DNA of 64,000 nucleotides, taken from positions 124,001 through 188,000 of the forward strand of contig NZ_JAASQR010000002.1 of the NCBI RefSeq assembly GCF_011762025.1. The letters run 5' to 3'. The first letter of the stretch is position 1. Every line of letters begins with the position of its first letter. The notes under the pieces were generated by a model. The model searched no databases, was not told where the DNA came from, and saw only the letters and a list, made by a program, of their open reading frames with translations. This DNA comes from Sphingobium vermicomposti. GTDB taxonomy: Bacteria; Pseudomonadota; Alphaproteobacteria; Sphingomonadales; Sphingomonadaceae. A program made the position numbers and the translations under genes. Below, one piece after another: positions 9,509 through 20,985 of this stretch.

Positions 9509-10396
9509 ATGCACGGCTGGATCATCCTCGACAAACCGCACGGCCTGGGTTCGACCCAGGCGGTAAGCGCGGTCAAGCGCGCCCTTCGCCAAAGTGGGGC
9601 TGGCAAGTGGAAAGTCGGCCATGGCGGCACACTAGATCCGCTCGCTACCGGCGTGTTGCCCATCGCGGTGGGCGAAGTGACGAAGCTGGCCGGGCGGATG
9701 CTCGACAGCGATAAGATTTACGATTTCACGATCGCGTTCGGGTCGCAAACCGACACGCTGGACCTCGAAGGCAAGGTGATTGCGCAGAGCGATCACCTGC
9801 CGACGTTCAGCGAGGTGGAGGTGCTGCTGCCCCGCTTCATCGGCCCGATCGAGCAAGCCCCGCCAGCCTATTCCGCGATCCTGATCGACGGCCAGCGCGC
9901 CTATGATCTCGCGCGTGCCGGGCAGGATGTTGAGATGAAGACGCGCGCCGTGACGATCCACGCGCTCACCATATCCTCTCTCCCGGGAGAGAGGATCAGC
10001 CAGGTCACCCTGCGCGCCCACGTATCCAAGGGCACCTATATCCGCAGCCTCGCCCGCGACATCGCCATCGCCCTCGGCACCGTCGGCCATGTTACCATGT
10101 TGCGCCGCGTGAAGGCCGGGCCGTTCACCCTGGAATCGGCAATTTCTCTGGACAAATTGGACGAAGCTGCTAGGGGCGGCGGCATCGCGCAGCTTATGCT
10201 GCCGTTGACCGCAGGGCTGGACGACATCCCGGCTCTCGCAGTCTCTCCCGACGATGCGCTGGCTCTCCGACAGGGGAAGGTGCTTGTGGGGAAACCGCAT
10301 ACCGGCCTGATGCTGGCGATGGAGGGCGAAACGCCCATCGCGCTGGTCGAAGCCAGTGGCCCGGAAATCCGGGTGGTGCGCGGCTTTAATCTCTAA
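9509..10396 (+). CDS. truB: tRNA pseudouridine(55) synthase
   Basis: Converts U55 to pseudouridine in the T-loop of tRNAs. The 295-aa protein starts MHGWIILDKPHGLGST and has the catalytic motif GGTLDPLATGVL (Asp43). VSKGTYIRSLARDI follows further on. A perfect 24-bp palindrome lies inside the coding sequence at 9973-9996 and encodes S-S-L-P-G-E-R-I in a surface-loop region just before the VSKGTYIRS motif. It starts 18 bases after rbfA. Confidence 0.96.
   Translation: MHGWIILDKPHGLGSTQAVSAVKRALRQSGAGKWKVGHGGTLDPLATGVLPIAVGEVTKLAGRMLDSDKIYDFTIAFGSQTDTLDLEGKVIAQSDHLPTFSEVEVLLPRFIGPIEQAPPAYSAILIDGQRAYDLARAGQDVEMKTRAVTIHALTISSLPGERISQVTLRAHVSKGTYIRSLARDIAIALGTVGHVTMLRRVKAGPFTLESAISLDKLDEAARGGGIAQLMLPLTAGLDDIPALAVSPDDALALRQGKVLVGKPHTGLMLAMEGETPIALVEASGPEIRVVRGFNL
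9973..9996. repeat. 24-bp perfect palindrome inside truB
   Basis: The sequence is its own reverse complement over 24 bases, centred on CCCGGG at 9982-9987. It is in frame and causes no stop. Length and symmetry are far beyond what coding constraint would give, so it looks like a palindromic element tolerated within a protein loop. Confidence 0.75.
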
Positions 10397-10411
10397 AATG
10401 AAAGGAAGCCG

Positions 10412-10681
10412 ATGTCGATTACTGCAGAGCGCAAGGAAGCGCTGATCAAGGAACATGCCCGCGCCGAAGGCGACACCGGTTCGCCGGAAGTTCAGGTTGC
10501 AATCCTCTCGGAGCGCATTTCGAACCTGACCGAGCATTTCAAGGGTCACCACAAGGATAACCACAGCCGTCGCGGCCTGCTCATGCTGGTCAACAAGCGC
10601 CGTTCGCTGCTGGACTATCTGAAGAAAAAAGATGGGTCGCGTTATACCGACCTCATCGGCAAGCTGGGCCTGCGCAAGTAA
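10412..10681 (+). CDS. rpsO: 30S ribosomal protein S15
   Basis: Binds 16S rRNA early in 30S assembly. At 89 aa with the family pattern ([32 protein letters not shown]) it is intact. A GGAAG ribosome-binding site lies 16 bases after truB. In many bacteria S15 represses its own mRNA; no such leader structure was worked out here. It is followed by a hairpin terminator and repeat DNA. Confidence 0.97.
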   Translation: MSITAERKEALIKEHARAEGDTGSPEVQVAILSERISNLTEHFKGHHKDNHSRRGLLMLVNKRRSLLDYLKKKDGSRYTDLIGKLGLRK

Positions 10682-10698
10682 GCCTGCTAAAGAAGGAG

Positions 10699-10721
10699 CG
10701 GCCCCCATGTCGGGGCCGTTT
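10699..10721 (+). terminator. terminator after rpsO
   Basis: CGGCCCC and GGGGCCG arms with a 6-base loop are followed by TTT, 18 bases after the rpsO stop. The short T-run suggests partial termination between rpsO and pnp. Confidence 0.65.
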
Positions 10722-10787
10722 CTGATTCTGACAACATGGCTCCGGGCAATTCGGCACGGCGTCATGAAACGGGGAACTTTCCCCACA

Positions 10788-10871
10788 CCGTTCGGGCTGA
10801 GCGAAGTCGAAGCCCACTCCTTCTCTTGAAGAAAGAGAAAGAAAGCCCTTCGACACGCTCAGGGCGAACGG
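10788..10871. repeat. inverted pair of a dispersed repeat (family B)
   Basis: The left arm (10788-10812, CCGTTCGGGCTGAGCG...TCGAAG) and right arm (10848-10871, CTTCGACACGCTCAGGGC...ACGG) are imperfect inverted copies around a 35-base purine-rich spacer, in the rpsO-pnp gap. A single copy of the same arm is at 19273-19296. Confidence 0.75.
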
Positions 10872-10958
10872 AATGAGGAGTACGCTCCTCGCTCATGGGT
10901 CACTGGCCCAACAAAGGCCCCGCCCGGCAATAGGGCCAGGCGGGCGAAGGAAAACATT

Positions 10959-13274
10959 ATGTTCGATGTAAAGAAGGTATCAATCGAGCTGGGCGGAAAG
11001 ACCCTCACGCTCGAAACCGGTCGTATTGCGCGTCAGGCCGACGCCGCCGTGCTGGCGACCTATGGCGAAACCGTGGTGCTGTGCGCAGTGACCGCCGCCA
11101 AGTCGGTGAAGGAAGGCCAGGATTTCTTCCCGCTGACCGTCCACTATCAGGAAAAATATTCCGCCGCCGGACGCATTCCGGGCGGCTTTTTCAAGCGTGA
11201 GCGCGGCGCGACCGAAAAGGAAACGCTGACCAGCCGCCTGATCGACCGCCCGATCCGCCCGCTTTTCCCCGATGGTTTCTACAATGAAATCAACGTCATA
11301 GCGCAGGTTCTTTCGTTCGATGGCGAAAGCGAGCCCGATATCGTCGCGATGATCGCCGCTTCGGCTGCGCTGACCCTGTCGGGCGTGCCCTTCATGGGCC
11401 CGATCGGCGCTGCCCGCGTCGGTTACAAGGATGGCGAATATCAGCTGAACCCGTCGATGGACGAGGTGAAGACCGGTGAACTCGACCTGACCGTCGCCGC
11501 CACCCGCGATGCCGTGATGATGGTCGAATCCGAAGCCAAGGAGCTTTCGGAAGACGTCATGCTCGGTGCCGTCCTGTTCGCGCATGAAGCGTCGAAGAAG
11601 ATTGTCGACGCGATCATCCAGCTGGCTGAAAAGGCCGCGAAGGATCCGTGGGACGTCGCCAAGGGCGAAGACCTGGATGACCTGAAGAAGAAGCTCAAGA
11701 AGCTGATCGGCAAGGACATCACCGCCGCCTACAAGCTGACCGACAAGTCGGCCCGCTCGAACGCGATCAACGAAGCCCGCGCCAAGGCGAAGGCGTTCTT
11801 CGCTGAGGAAGGCCTCGATGCCCAGACCGTCATGGCCGGCATCAAGCTGACCAAGAAGCTGGAATCGGAAATCGTGCGCGGCGCCATCATCAAGGATGGC
11901 AAGCGCATCGATGGCCGCACCACGACGCAGATCCGCCCGATCGAAGCGATGGTCGGCTTCCTGCCGCGCACCCATGGTTCGGCGCTGTTCACCCGCGGTG
12001 AAACGCAGGCGATCTGCACCACCACGCTCGGCACCAAGGACGCTGAGCAGATGATCGACGGCCTCAATGGCGTCTATTATGAAAACTTCATGCTGCACTA
12101 TAACTTCCCGCCCTATTCGGTCGGTGAAGTCGGTCGCTTCGGCGCGCCGGGCCGTCGTGAAGTCGGTCATGGCAAGCTGGCATGGCGTGCGCTGCACCCC
12201 GTGCTGCCCAGCAAGGACGAGTTCCCCTACACCATCCGCGTACTGTCGGACATCACCGAATCCAACGGCTCGTCGTCGATGGCGACGGTCTGCGGCGGTT
12301 CGCTGTCGATGATGGATGCGGGCGTTCCGCTGAAGCGTCCGGTATCGGGCATCGCCATGGGCCTGATCCTCGAAGGCAAGGAATTCGCTGTATTGAGCGA
12401 CATTCTGGGCGACGAAGATCATCTGGGCGACATGGACTTCAAGGTGGCGGGCACGGAAGCGGGCATCACCACCATGCAGATGGACATCAAGGTTGCCGGC
12501 ATCACGCAGGAAATCTTCGAAGTCGCTCTGCGTCAGGCCAAGGAAGGCCGCGCCCACATCCTGGGTGAAATGAGCAAGGCGCTGTCGTCGACCCGCACCG
12601 AGCTGTCGGCGCATGCTCCGCGCATCGAAACGATCCAGATCGACAAGTCGAAGATCCGCGACATCATCGGCACCGGTGGCAAGGTCATCCGCGAAATCGT
12701 CGCGGAAACCGGCGCGAAGGTCGACATTGACGACGAGGGCATCATCAAGATCAGCTCGTCCGACATCGACCAGATCGAAGCCGCCAAGAAGTGGATTCTC
12801 GGCATCGTAGAGGAAGCCGAAGTCGGCAAGATCTACAACGGCAAGGTCGTCAACATCGTCGACTTCGGTGCGTTCGTGAACTTCATGGGTGGCAAGGACG
12901 GCCTCGTCCATGTGTCCGAAATGAAGAATGAGCGCGTCGAAAAGCCGACCGACGTCGTGTCGGAAGGTCAGGAAGTGAAGGTCAAGGTCCTGGAGATCGA
13001 CCCGCGTGGCAAGGTTCGCCTGTCGATGCGCGTCGTCGACCAGGAAACCGGCGAAGAGCTGGAGGACACCCGTCCTGCCCGCGAACCGCGCGAACCCCGT
13101 GGCGATCGCGGCGACCGTGGCGATCGTGGCCGTGGCCCTCGCCGTGATGGCGGCGACCGTGGCGGTCGTGGTGGTGATCGCGGCCCGCGCCGTGACCGTG
13201 GCCCGCGTGAAGAAGGCAAGGGCAATGACGACGGCTCCAACGCCGGCCTGCCGGACTTCCTGACGCAGGACTGA
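10959..13274 (+). CDS. pnp: polyribonucleotide nucleotidyltransferase (PNPase)
   Basis: A 3'-5' phosphorolytic exoribonuclease of mRNA decay. In its 771 aa are two RNase PH-like domains, the second carrying [25 protein letters not shown] and [17 protein letters not shown] active-site segments. A KH domain ([11 protein letters not shown]) and an S1 domain ([15 protein letters not shown]) follow. The last 70 residues are an Arg/Gly/Asp-rich tail ending LPDFLTQD, which is longer than in enterobacterial PNPase. An internal-looking repeat and a weak terminator separate it from rpsO. Confidence 0.97.
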   Translation: MFDVKKVSIELGGKTLTLETGRIARQADAAVLATYGETVVLCAVTAAKSVKEGQDFFPLTVHYQEKYSAAGRIPGGFFKRERGATEKETLTSRLIDRPIRPLFPDGFYNEINVIAQVLSFDGESEPDIVAMIAASAALTLSGVPFMGPIGAARVGYKDGEYQLNPSMDEVKTGELDLTVAATRDAVMMVESEAKELSEDVMLGAVLFAHEASKKIVDAIIQLAEKAAKDPWDVAKGEDLDDLKKKLKKLIGKDITAAYKLTDKSARSNAINEARAKAKAFFAEEGLDAQTVMAGIKLTKKLESEIVRGAIIKDGKRIDGRTTTQIRPIEAMVGFLPRTHGSALFTRGETQAICTTTLGTKDAEQMIDGLNGVYYENFMLHYNFPPYSVGEVGRFGAPGRREVGHGKLAWRALHPVLPSKDEFPYTIRVLSDITESNGSSSMATVCGGSLSMMDAGVPLKRPVSGIAMGLILEGKEFAVLSDILGDEDHLGDMDFKVAGTEAGITTMQMDIKVAGITQEIFEVALRQAKEGRAHILGEMSKALSSTRTELSAHAPRIETIQIDKSKIRDIIGTGGKVIREIVAETGAKVDIDDEGIIKISSSDIDQIEAAKKWILGIVEEAEVGKIYNGKVVNIVDFGAFVNFMGGKDGLVHVSEMKNERVEKPTDVVSEGQEVKVKVLEIDPRGKVRLSMRVVDQETGEELEDTRPAREPREPRGDRGDRGDRGRGPRRDGGDRGGRGGDRGPRRDRGPREEGKGNDDGSNAGLPDFLTQD

Positions 13275-13300
13275 TCGTTCTGCTTCTGCAATGACCAGAC

Positions 13301-13335
13301 AAAGGGGGGGCGTCCGATGAGGGTGCCCCCTTTTT
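13301..13335 (+). terminator. terminator after pnp
   Basis: AAAGGGGG and CCCCCTTTTT arms lie about 27 bases after the pnp stop, with a run of five T. This is a standard Rho-independent signal closing the rimP-to-pnp block. Confidence 0.85.
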
Positions 13336-13418
13336 CATGAGATCGGCATTTTCTGATTTCCATCAATTGGCGGCGCGCAAAATTCTGATATTGTGCCACC
13401 TGTTTTGAGGGGAAATTG

Positions 13419-14435
13419 ATGCAGCGTGCCAATGAACGGTTCGTAGAGCGCCTGCCGCTTGTTCTTCCCCATCCTGCTTATGCCTATCTGCTCACCGGGC
13501 TATTCTGTCTGATCGCTTTGGGCTGTCGCCTGCTCGCGGAAGGTTTCCTCCCCGTCGGCTACCCGTTCGTGGCCTTCTTTCCCGTCGTCATATTGTCATC
13601 CTTCCTCTTTGGCGTCCGGCCAGGTATTTTCGCGACGGTTCTGTGCGGCATTATTTCCTGGTATGTTTTCATTCCGCCCCGCATGGAATTTGCCCTCAAT
13701 CCCGCCGTGTTTCTGGCGCTGTGCTTCTATGGACTGGTCGCTGCGGTGGACATCGCGCTGATCCATTTCCTGCAACAGGCGAACGTCAACCTGGCATTGG
13801 AGCGCGAACGCAGCCGTGTGCTGGCGGAAAATCGCGAACTGCTGTTCCATGAATTGCAGCATCGCGTGTCCAACAATCTTCAGGTCGTGGCGGCGATGCT
13901 GGCCTTGCGAACGAATCATGTGGACCATCCGCAGGCGCGCGCGGCGCTGGATGACGCCGCCGGGCGTCTGGCCCTGATCGGTCGGATCAGCCGCACGCTC
14001 TATGACCCGGCGGAGGAAGGTCAGGATATCCAGGCCTTCCTTACCCGACTGACGGCGGACGTGTTGACCGCCAGTGGCCGCGACGACATTCGGGTCAGCG
14101 TGGAAGCGCCGCCGGGATTGACGCTGCAATCGCATGTCGCGGTCCCGCTCGCCATCATCGTTGCGGAATCGGTGAGCAATGCAATCGAACATGGCCTGCC
14201 GGACCGGGGCGGCTCCATCGCCGTGACGCTACAGGATAGCAGCGGCGCATTGTCGCTAAGAATCAGTGATGATGGGGCAGGGCTGTCGCCCGGCTTCGAT
14301 CTGGGCAGCGGTCCTTCCATCGGCCTTAAAATCGCGACCGCGCTCGCCGCCCAGTTGAAAGGCCATTTTGCACTGGATCACGGGCCGCAAGGCGGCGTGG
14401 TCGCGCGGCTCGACCTGCCTGCGGGAGCGTTGTGA
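13419..14435 (+). CDS. membrane sensor histidine kinase, DUF4118 plus HisKA_2/HWE type
   Basis: A 338-aa kinase. Residues about 20-120 hold four hydrophobic segments resembling the KdpD-type DUF4118 membrane domain, followed by a short coiled linker. The dimerisation motif FHELQHRVSNNLQ (His148 is the likely phospho-acceptor) comes next. The ATPase region is intact, with an N-box Asn (ESVSNAIEHG), SDDGAGLS and the glycine-containing SIGLKIATALA. No periplasmic sensor domain is visible and no response regulator is adjacent, so it is an orphan. The ATG at 13419 follows GAGGGG. Confidence 0.85.
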   Translation: MQRANERFVERLPLVLPHPAYAYLLTGLFCLIALGCRLLAEGFLPVGYPFVAFFPVVILSSFLFGVRPGIFATVLCGIISWYVFIPPRMEFALNPAVFLALCFYGLVAAVDIALIHFLQQANVNLALERERSRVLAENRELLFHELQHRVSNNLQVVAAMLALRTNHVDHPQARAALDDAAGRLALIGRISRTLYDPAEEGQDIQAFLTRLTADVLTASGRDDIRVSVEAPPGLTLQSHVAVPLAIIVAESVSNAIEHGLPDRGGSIAVTLQDSSGALSLRISDDGAGLSPGFDLGSGPSIGLKIATALAAQLKGHFALDHGPQGGVVARLDLPAGAL

Positions 14436-14502
14436 CGCTTGGCTGTGCCTGCCGAGCATTCTGCCGCTTGGCGAGCGCCATTCGCTCGGCTATGACCCGG
14501 CC

Positions 14503-15291
14503 ATGCTGACGAAAACCATGACGCGCATCGGCGCGGCCACCGCTCCGGTCCTGCTTGCCGCCCTTGCGCTTTCGGGCTGTTCGACATCCAAGAACAAGGC
14601 CGACACCGAATATGTCGCGCGGGACGTGTCCACGCTCTACAATGCGGGCAAATACCGGCTGGATCGCGGCCAGTATAAGCTCGCCGCCGCGTTGTTCGAC
14701 GAAGTGGAGCGCCAGCATCCCTATTCGCCCTGGGCGCGCCGCGCGCAGCTGATGTCGGCATTCAGCTATTATATGAACCGCGATTTCAACGAAGCGATCG
14801 GCGCTTCGCAGCGTTTCCTGTCGATCCACACCGGCAATAAAGACGCACCCTACGCCTATTATCTCATCGCGCTTTGCTATTATGAACAGATTGCCGACGT
14901 TACCCGCGACCAGAAGATCACGCAGCAGTCGCTGGACGCGCTGGGCGAACTGATCCGCCGCTATCCCGACACCCGCTATGCGGCGGATGCACGGTTGAAG
15001 CTGGACCTGGTGAACGACCATCTGGCTGGCAAGGAAATGGAAGTGGGCCGTTTCTATCAGCGTCGCGGCCAATGGCTGGCGGCGACGCTGCGTTTCCGCA
15101 CCGTCATCGACAAATATCAGACGACCACCCACACGCCCGAAGCGCTGGAGCGCCTGGTCGAAAGCTATCTGGCCCTGGGCATCCGGGACGAAGCGCAGAA
15201 GGCGGCGGCGGTGCTGGGGCGCAACTATCCCGGCACGAAATGGTATCAGCGTTCCTACAAGCTCATGCAGGAACATGGGGCGACGGCCTGA
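14503..15291 (+). CDS. bamD: outer membrane assembly lipoprotein BamD
   Basis: The essential TPR lipoprotein of the BAM complex, which inserts beta-barrels into the outer membrane. The 262-aa product begins MLTKTMTRIGAATAP and has the lipobox LALSGC. TPR-like repeats include YNAGKYRLDRGQYKLAAALFDEV-type segments and YPDTRYAADARLKL. Although the frame is open from 14368, only the start at 14503 (or 14518) gives the signal peptide. It lies just upstream of recN, a frequent arrangement in alphaproteobacteria. Confidence 0.93.
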   Translation: MLTKTMTRIGAATAPVLLAALALSGCSTSKNKADTEYVARDVSTLYNAGKYRLDRGQYKLAAALFDEVERQHPYSPWARRAQLMSAFSYYMNRDFNEAIGASQRFLSIHTGNKDAPYAYYLIALCYYEQIADVTRDQKITQQSLDALGELIRRYPDTRYAADARLKLDLVNDHLAGKEMEVGRFYQRRGQWLAATLRFRTVIDKYQTTTHTPEALERLVESYLALGIRDEAQKAAAVLGRNYPGTKWYQRSYKLMQEHGATA

Positions 15292-15369
15292 CGCCCTTTC
15301 ATTCCCATCCCTTTTGCCACCGGGGCTAGGGTTGCGTGAAGACGCGTCGGAAGGAGGGGGGCTCGCGCG

Positions 15370-17034
15370 ATGCTGACACATCTCTCCATCCGCAATGTCG
15401 TGCTGATCGAAGCGCTGGACCTTGAGTTCGGCGCAGGCCTGGGCGTGCTGACCGGCGAAACCGGCGCGGGCAAATCGATCCTGCTCGATTCGCTGGGGCT
15501 GGCGCTGGGGGCGCGGGCTGATAGCGGCCTCGTGCGGAACGGCGAAGCGCAGGCCAGCGTCTCCGCCACCTTCGAAGTCCCGGCATCCGGCCATCGCGCC
15601 GTCAATCTGCTGGCGGACAATGGCATAGACGTCGAACCGGGCGAGCCGCTCATCATCCGCCGCATGGTAAAGGCGGATGGCGGCAGCCGCGCCTTCATCA
15701 ATGATCAGGCCTGCTCGGCTGCGCTGCTGCGCGAAGTCGGCGGCGCGCTGGTCGAAATCCATGGCCAGCATGACGACCGGGGCCTGCTCAACCCACGCGG
15801 ACACCGCAGCCTGCTCGACAGCTATGGCCGCTGCGGCACCGGCGCGGTGGCGGGCGCTTATGCCGCCTGGCGGGCTGCGGCCGACAGGCTGGCGGAAAGC
15901 CGGGAAGCGGTGGAAATCGCCGCGCGGGATCGCGACTATCTGGCCCACGCGGTCGATGAACTGTCCCGTTTCGCACCCGAACCGGGCGAAGAAGCCATAT
16001 TGGCCGACGAACGCGCGACGATGCAAAAAGGCGCGCGGCTGGCGGACGACCTGTCCGCAGTTACCGACTGCCTGACCGGATCGGACGGCGGCCTTGCCCA
16101 GTTGCGGCAGGCGGCGCGGCGGCTGGACCGGATCGTTCATGAATATGATCCGCTGGCCGATGTGCTGGCGGCGCTCGACCGCGCGGTGATCGAAGCGGGG
16201 GAGGCGGAGGATCGGCTGGCCGGGGCCGCAGAAGCGCTAAGTTTCGACCCGGCTCGGCTGGATGACATCGAAACCCGCCTGTTCGACCTGCGCGGGCTGG
16301 CCCGAAAACATCAGGTGCAGCCTGACGATCTGGCCGCATTGCGGGACGAGATGGCCGCAAAGCTGGCCGCGATTGAAGGCGGGGAGGGGCATCTCGCCGC
16401 GCTGGAGGCACAGGTCGCGCAAAGCGCAGCAGCCTATCGCCAGGCGGCGCAGGCTCTATCGGCAGCGCGCCGGGAGGCCGCAATCCGGCTGGATACAGCG
16501 GTCGCGGCGGAACTTGCCCCGCTCAAGCTGGATGCCGCCCGCTTTCGCACCATCGTCGCGCCGCTGGACGAAGGGCAATGGACCGCCCACGGCATGGACC
16601 GGGTGGAGTTCGAAATTTCGACCAACCCCGGCGCGCCCTTCGCGCCTCTGGTCAAGATCGCCAGCGGCGGCGAGCTGTCGCGCTTCATCCTCGCGCTCAA
16701 GGTCGCGCTGGCGGAACGGGGCGGGGCGGACACGCTGATCTTCGACGAAATCGACCGGGGCGTGGGCGGCGCTGTCGCGTCGGCGATCGGGGACCGTCTG
16801 GCGCGGCTGGCGCAGAGCAACCAGATATTGGTCGTGACCCACAGCCCGCAGGTCGCGGCGCGCGGCGCGGGCCATATGCTGATCGCGAAATCGAGCGACG
16901 GCACCGTGACCCGAACTGGCGTCCATGCACTGGGCGAGATCGAACGACGCGAAGAAATTGCGCGCATGCTGTCCGGCGCGGAGATCACGCTAGAAGCGCG
17001 CGCCCAGGCGGAGCGCCTGCTGGAGAAGATCTAG
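15370..17034 (+). CDS. recN: DNA repair protein RecN
   Basis: An SMC-like ATPase for double-strand break repair. The 554-aa protein has Walker A GETGAGKSI (Lys35), a central coiled-coil rich in Ala/Arg/Glu (about residues 155-370), the ABC signature region SGGELSRFILALK and Walker B TLIFDEIDRGVGG. The family N-terminus MLTHLSIRNVVLIE confirms the start. Between bamD and ligA on the same strand. Confidence 0.95.
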   Translation: MLTHLSIRNVVLIEALDLEFGAGLGVLTGETGAGKSILLDSLGLALGARADSGLVRNGEAQASVSATFEVPASGHRAVNLLADNGIDVEPGEPLIIRRMVKADGGSRAFINDQACSAALLREVGGALVEIHGQHDDRGLLNPRGHRSLLDSYGRCGTGAVAGAYAAWRAAADRLAESREAVEIAARDRDYLAHAVDELSRFAPEPGEEAILADERATMQKGARLADDLSAVTDCLTGSDGGLAQLRQAARRLDRIVHEYDPLADVLAALDRAVIEAGEAEDRLAGAAEALSFDPARLDDIETRLFDLRGLARKHQVQPDDLAALRDEMAAKLAAIEGGEGHLAALEAQVAQSAAAYRQAAQALSAARREAAIRLDTAVAAELAPLKLDAARFRTIVAPLDEGQWTAHGMDRVEFEISTNPGAPFAPLVKIASGGELSRFILALKVALAERGGADTLIFDEIDRGVGGAVASAIGDRLARLAQSNQILVVTHSPQVAARGAGHMLIAKSSDGTVTRTGVHALGEIERREEIARMLSGAEITLEARAQAERLLEKI

Positions 17035-17097
17035 GCCCGCCTGCCACCTCCCGCGCTGCATGATTTGCCGCTACCCGCCGCCTTCGCCTGACGTTAA

Positions 17098-19242
<2,145 letters not shown>

Positions 19243-19272
19243 AGCAGCACCGTTAGATCGAGATCACCATCC

Positions 19273-19296
19273 CCGTTCGCCCTGAGCCTGTCGAAG
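19273..19296. repeat. solo copy of dispersed repeat family B
   Basis: CCGTTCGCCCTGAGCC...TCGAAG matches, with few differences, the reverse complement of the right arm of the pair at 10788-10871. It lies in the gap between the convergent ligA and yghU genes. Confidence 0.7.
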
Positions 19297-19318
19297 AGGT
19301 CTTTTCACCTGCCGCTTT

Positions 19319-20191
19319 TCATTGGGCGCCTTCCACCCTGTCCTGCGTCCTCAGGTCGAAATCGCTGGCATCATGGCGCTCATGCAATTGCTCGTCCAGC
19401 GGCCCGGAAGTGCGATTGACGATGCGACCGCGCTTCACTGCCGGGCGGGCGTCAATCTGCTTCGCCCAACGCTGGAGATTATCGTAGCTGCGAACGTCCA
19501 GAAACTCGTCCGCTCCCTCATAGGCGCGGCCCAGCGCCACGCCGCCATACCAGGGCCAGATGGCGATATCGGCAATCGTATAGCTGTCGCCCGCAACATA
19601 TTCATGGCTCCCCAGTCGCCGGTCGAGCACATCCATCTGCCGCTTCACTTCCATGGCGTAGCGGTTGATCGGATATTCGAACTTTTCGGGCGCATAGGCG
19701 AAAAAATGGCCGAATCCGCCACCCAGCATCGGCGCGCTGCCCATTTGCCAGAACAGCCAGCTGAGCGCCTCTGTCCGCTGGGCGGAGTCGCTCGGCAGGA
19801 ACGCGCCGAATTTTTCGGCGAGATAGACCAGGATCGATCCCGATTCGAACACGCGCTGGGGTGGGGACGCGCTGTGGTCCATCAGCGCCGGGATCTTGCT
19901 GTTCGGATTGACCGACACAAAGCCGCTGCCAAACTGGTCGCCATCGCCGATGCGGATCATCCAGGCGTCATATTCCGCGCCCCGATGCCCTGCCGCCAGC
20001 AACTCCTCCAGCATGATGGTGACCTTCTGCCCATTGGGCGTGCCCAGCGAATAGAGCTGAAGGGGATGCTTGCCGACCGGCAGTTCGCGGTCGTGGGTGG
20101 CACCGGCAATGGGCCGGTTGATGTTGGCGAATGCGCCGCCATTATCCTTGTCCCACGTCCAGACACGGGGCGGGGTATAACTGTCGGTCAT
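19319..20191 (-). CDS. yghU: glutathione transferase family protein YghU (disulfide-bond reductase)
   Basis: Recognised from strong resemblance to E. coli YghU, a glutathione-dependent disulfide-bond reductase of the Nu class. The 290-aa product has VWTWDKDNGGAFANINRP, LPVGKHPLQLYSLGTPNG, the glutathione-site segments NPNSKIPAL and FESGSILVYLAEKFG, and RPAVKRGRIVNRT near the end. It is cytosolic with no signal peptide. Single gene, convergent with ligA. Confidence 0.92.
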   Translation of the reverse strand: MTDSYTPPRVWTWDKDNGGAFANINRPIAGATHDRELPVGKHPLQLYSLGTPNGQKVTIMLEELLAAGHRGAEYDAWMIRIGDGDQFGSGFVSVNPNSKIPALMDHSASPPQRVFESGSILVYLAEKFGAFLPSDSAQRTEALSWLFWQMGSAPMLGGGFGHFFAYAPEKFEYPINRYAMEVKRQMDVLDRRLGSHEYVAGDSYTIADIAIWPWYGGVALGRAYEGADEFLDVRSYDNLQRWAKQIDARPAVKRGRIVNRTSGPLDEQLHERHDASDFDLRTQDRVEGAQ

Positions 20192-20283
20192 GGATGGGGC
20201 ATCTCCGCTGGGTCGTCGTTGACCCAGCAGTTAGGGTGCGGCCCGGCATCTCGCAACCCGCGCCGCACCCCATCGCGCTGCGA

Positions 20284-20721
20284 TCACTGGTCGCTCGACG
20301 CCCGAACCACCAGAACGCTGACCTGCGAATGATGCACGATCGCTGACGCGTTCGATCCCAACAGACGCGACGAAATGGTGGGCTGGTGCGATCCGATCAC
20401 GATCAGGTCCGCCTTCAACCGTTCAGCCATGGCCAGCACTTCGTCGCGCACGGGACCCCGGCGGGTCACTATCTCCACCTGGTTTTCGGCCAGGCCTGCT
20501 TCGGCAGACCACTGTTTCAACACCGTCAAAGCCTCAGTCTGTTCGTCCTGGTCGAAATCCCCCACCAACAATTCGGAATATCGGGAAGGCAGATAGTAGC
20601 GGACGTAAAGAATGCTGATCTTGCTGTCGCTCCCTGCCAGGCTGGCCGCGCGCGCTATGGCTGCCTTGCCGTGGACAGGGTCATGGATATCGACTGCAAC
20701 CAATATGGTGGAAAAATGCAT
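20284..20721 (-). CDS. universal stress protein (UspA family)
   Basis: A single-domain 145-aa Usp protein: start MHFSTILVAVDI, then the nucleotide-binding end ADLIVIGSHQ...LLGSNASAIVHHS...VSVLVVR, an ATP-binding type. The frame is open to 20853, but the ATG at 20721 has GGAG upstream and matches the family start. It points away from groES, and the groESL promoter lies in the divergent gap. Confidence 0.88.
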   Translation of the reverse strand: MHFSTILVAVDIHDPVHGKAAIARAASLAGSDSKISILYVRYYLPSRYSELLVGDFDQDEQTEALTVLKQWSAEAGLAENQVEIVTRRGPVRDEVLAMAERLKADLIVIGSHQPTISSRLLGSNASAIVHHSQVSVLVVRASSDQ

Positions 20722-20921
20722 CCCTTGCTCCTTCTGCTGACTTCGTGGGGACATCCTAGCAGGGGGAACGGGATAGGGGCGGGGACCGACCCGGCGGACA
20801 ACAAACTTATCAAGCGGACCACGAATGGTTAATGGCGGGAAACGCCCGCGCAACCATTGGGGCGGGCCATGGTGGCGTCGCGAGCTGGCCAGGTTCGGCT
20901 AAAAAAATTTTGGCGCGCTCC

Positions 20922-20949
20922 CTTGATACGGACTTTGATTTTTCCATAT
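20922..20949 (+). promoter_or_regulatory. candidate heat-shock (RpoH) promoter of groESL
   Basis: CTTGAT, 16 bases, then CCATAT. This resembles the RpoH pattern (CTTG in the -35 box and a CC-A-T -10 box). The same bases contain TTGATA, a near-consensus housekeeping -35 box, so dual use is possible. It ends 9 bases before the CIRCE element. Confidence 0.5.
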
Positions 20950-20958
20950 GAAGCGGCG

Positions 20959-20985
20959 CTGGCACTCTTCGGTAAAGAGTGCTAG
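20959..20985 (+). promoter_or_regulatory. CIRCE operator (HrcA binding site)
   Basis: CTGGCACTC, nine bases, GAGTGCTAG. This is the CIRCE inverted repeat (consensus TTAGCACTC-N9-GAGTGCTAA) with three changes in the outer two or three positions. It lies just after the promoter candidate and about 115 bases upstream of the groES ATG, so HrcA repression of groESL is expected. hrcA is not in the window. Confidence 0.92.

Noticed and set aside
10773..10792. GGAAC...CGTT pair before pnp as an EcfG promoter
   Set aside because: The spacer is only 11 bases; EcfG promoters need 16-17. The CGTT belongs to repeat family B.
10980..12911. 643-codon antisense frame over pnp
   Set aside because: Shadow of pnp; no start context or domain.
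14326..16140. 604-codon antisense frame across bamD and recN
   Set aside because: Spans two well-supported genes on the other strand and has no recognisable domain.
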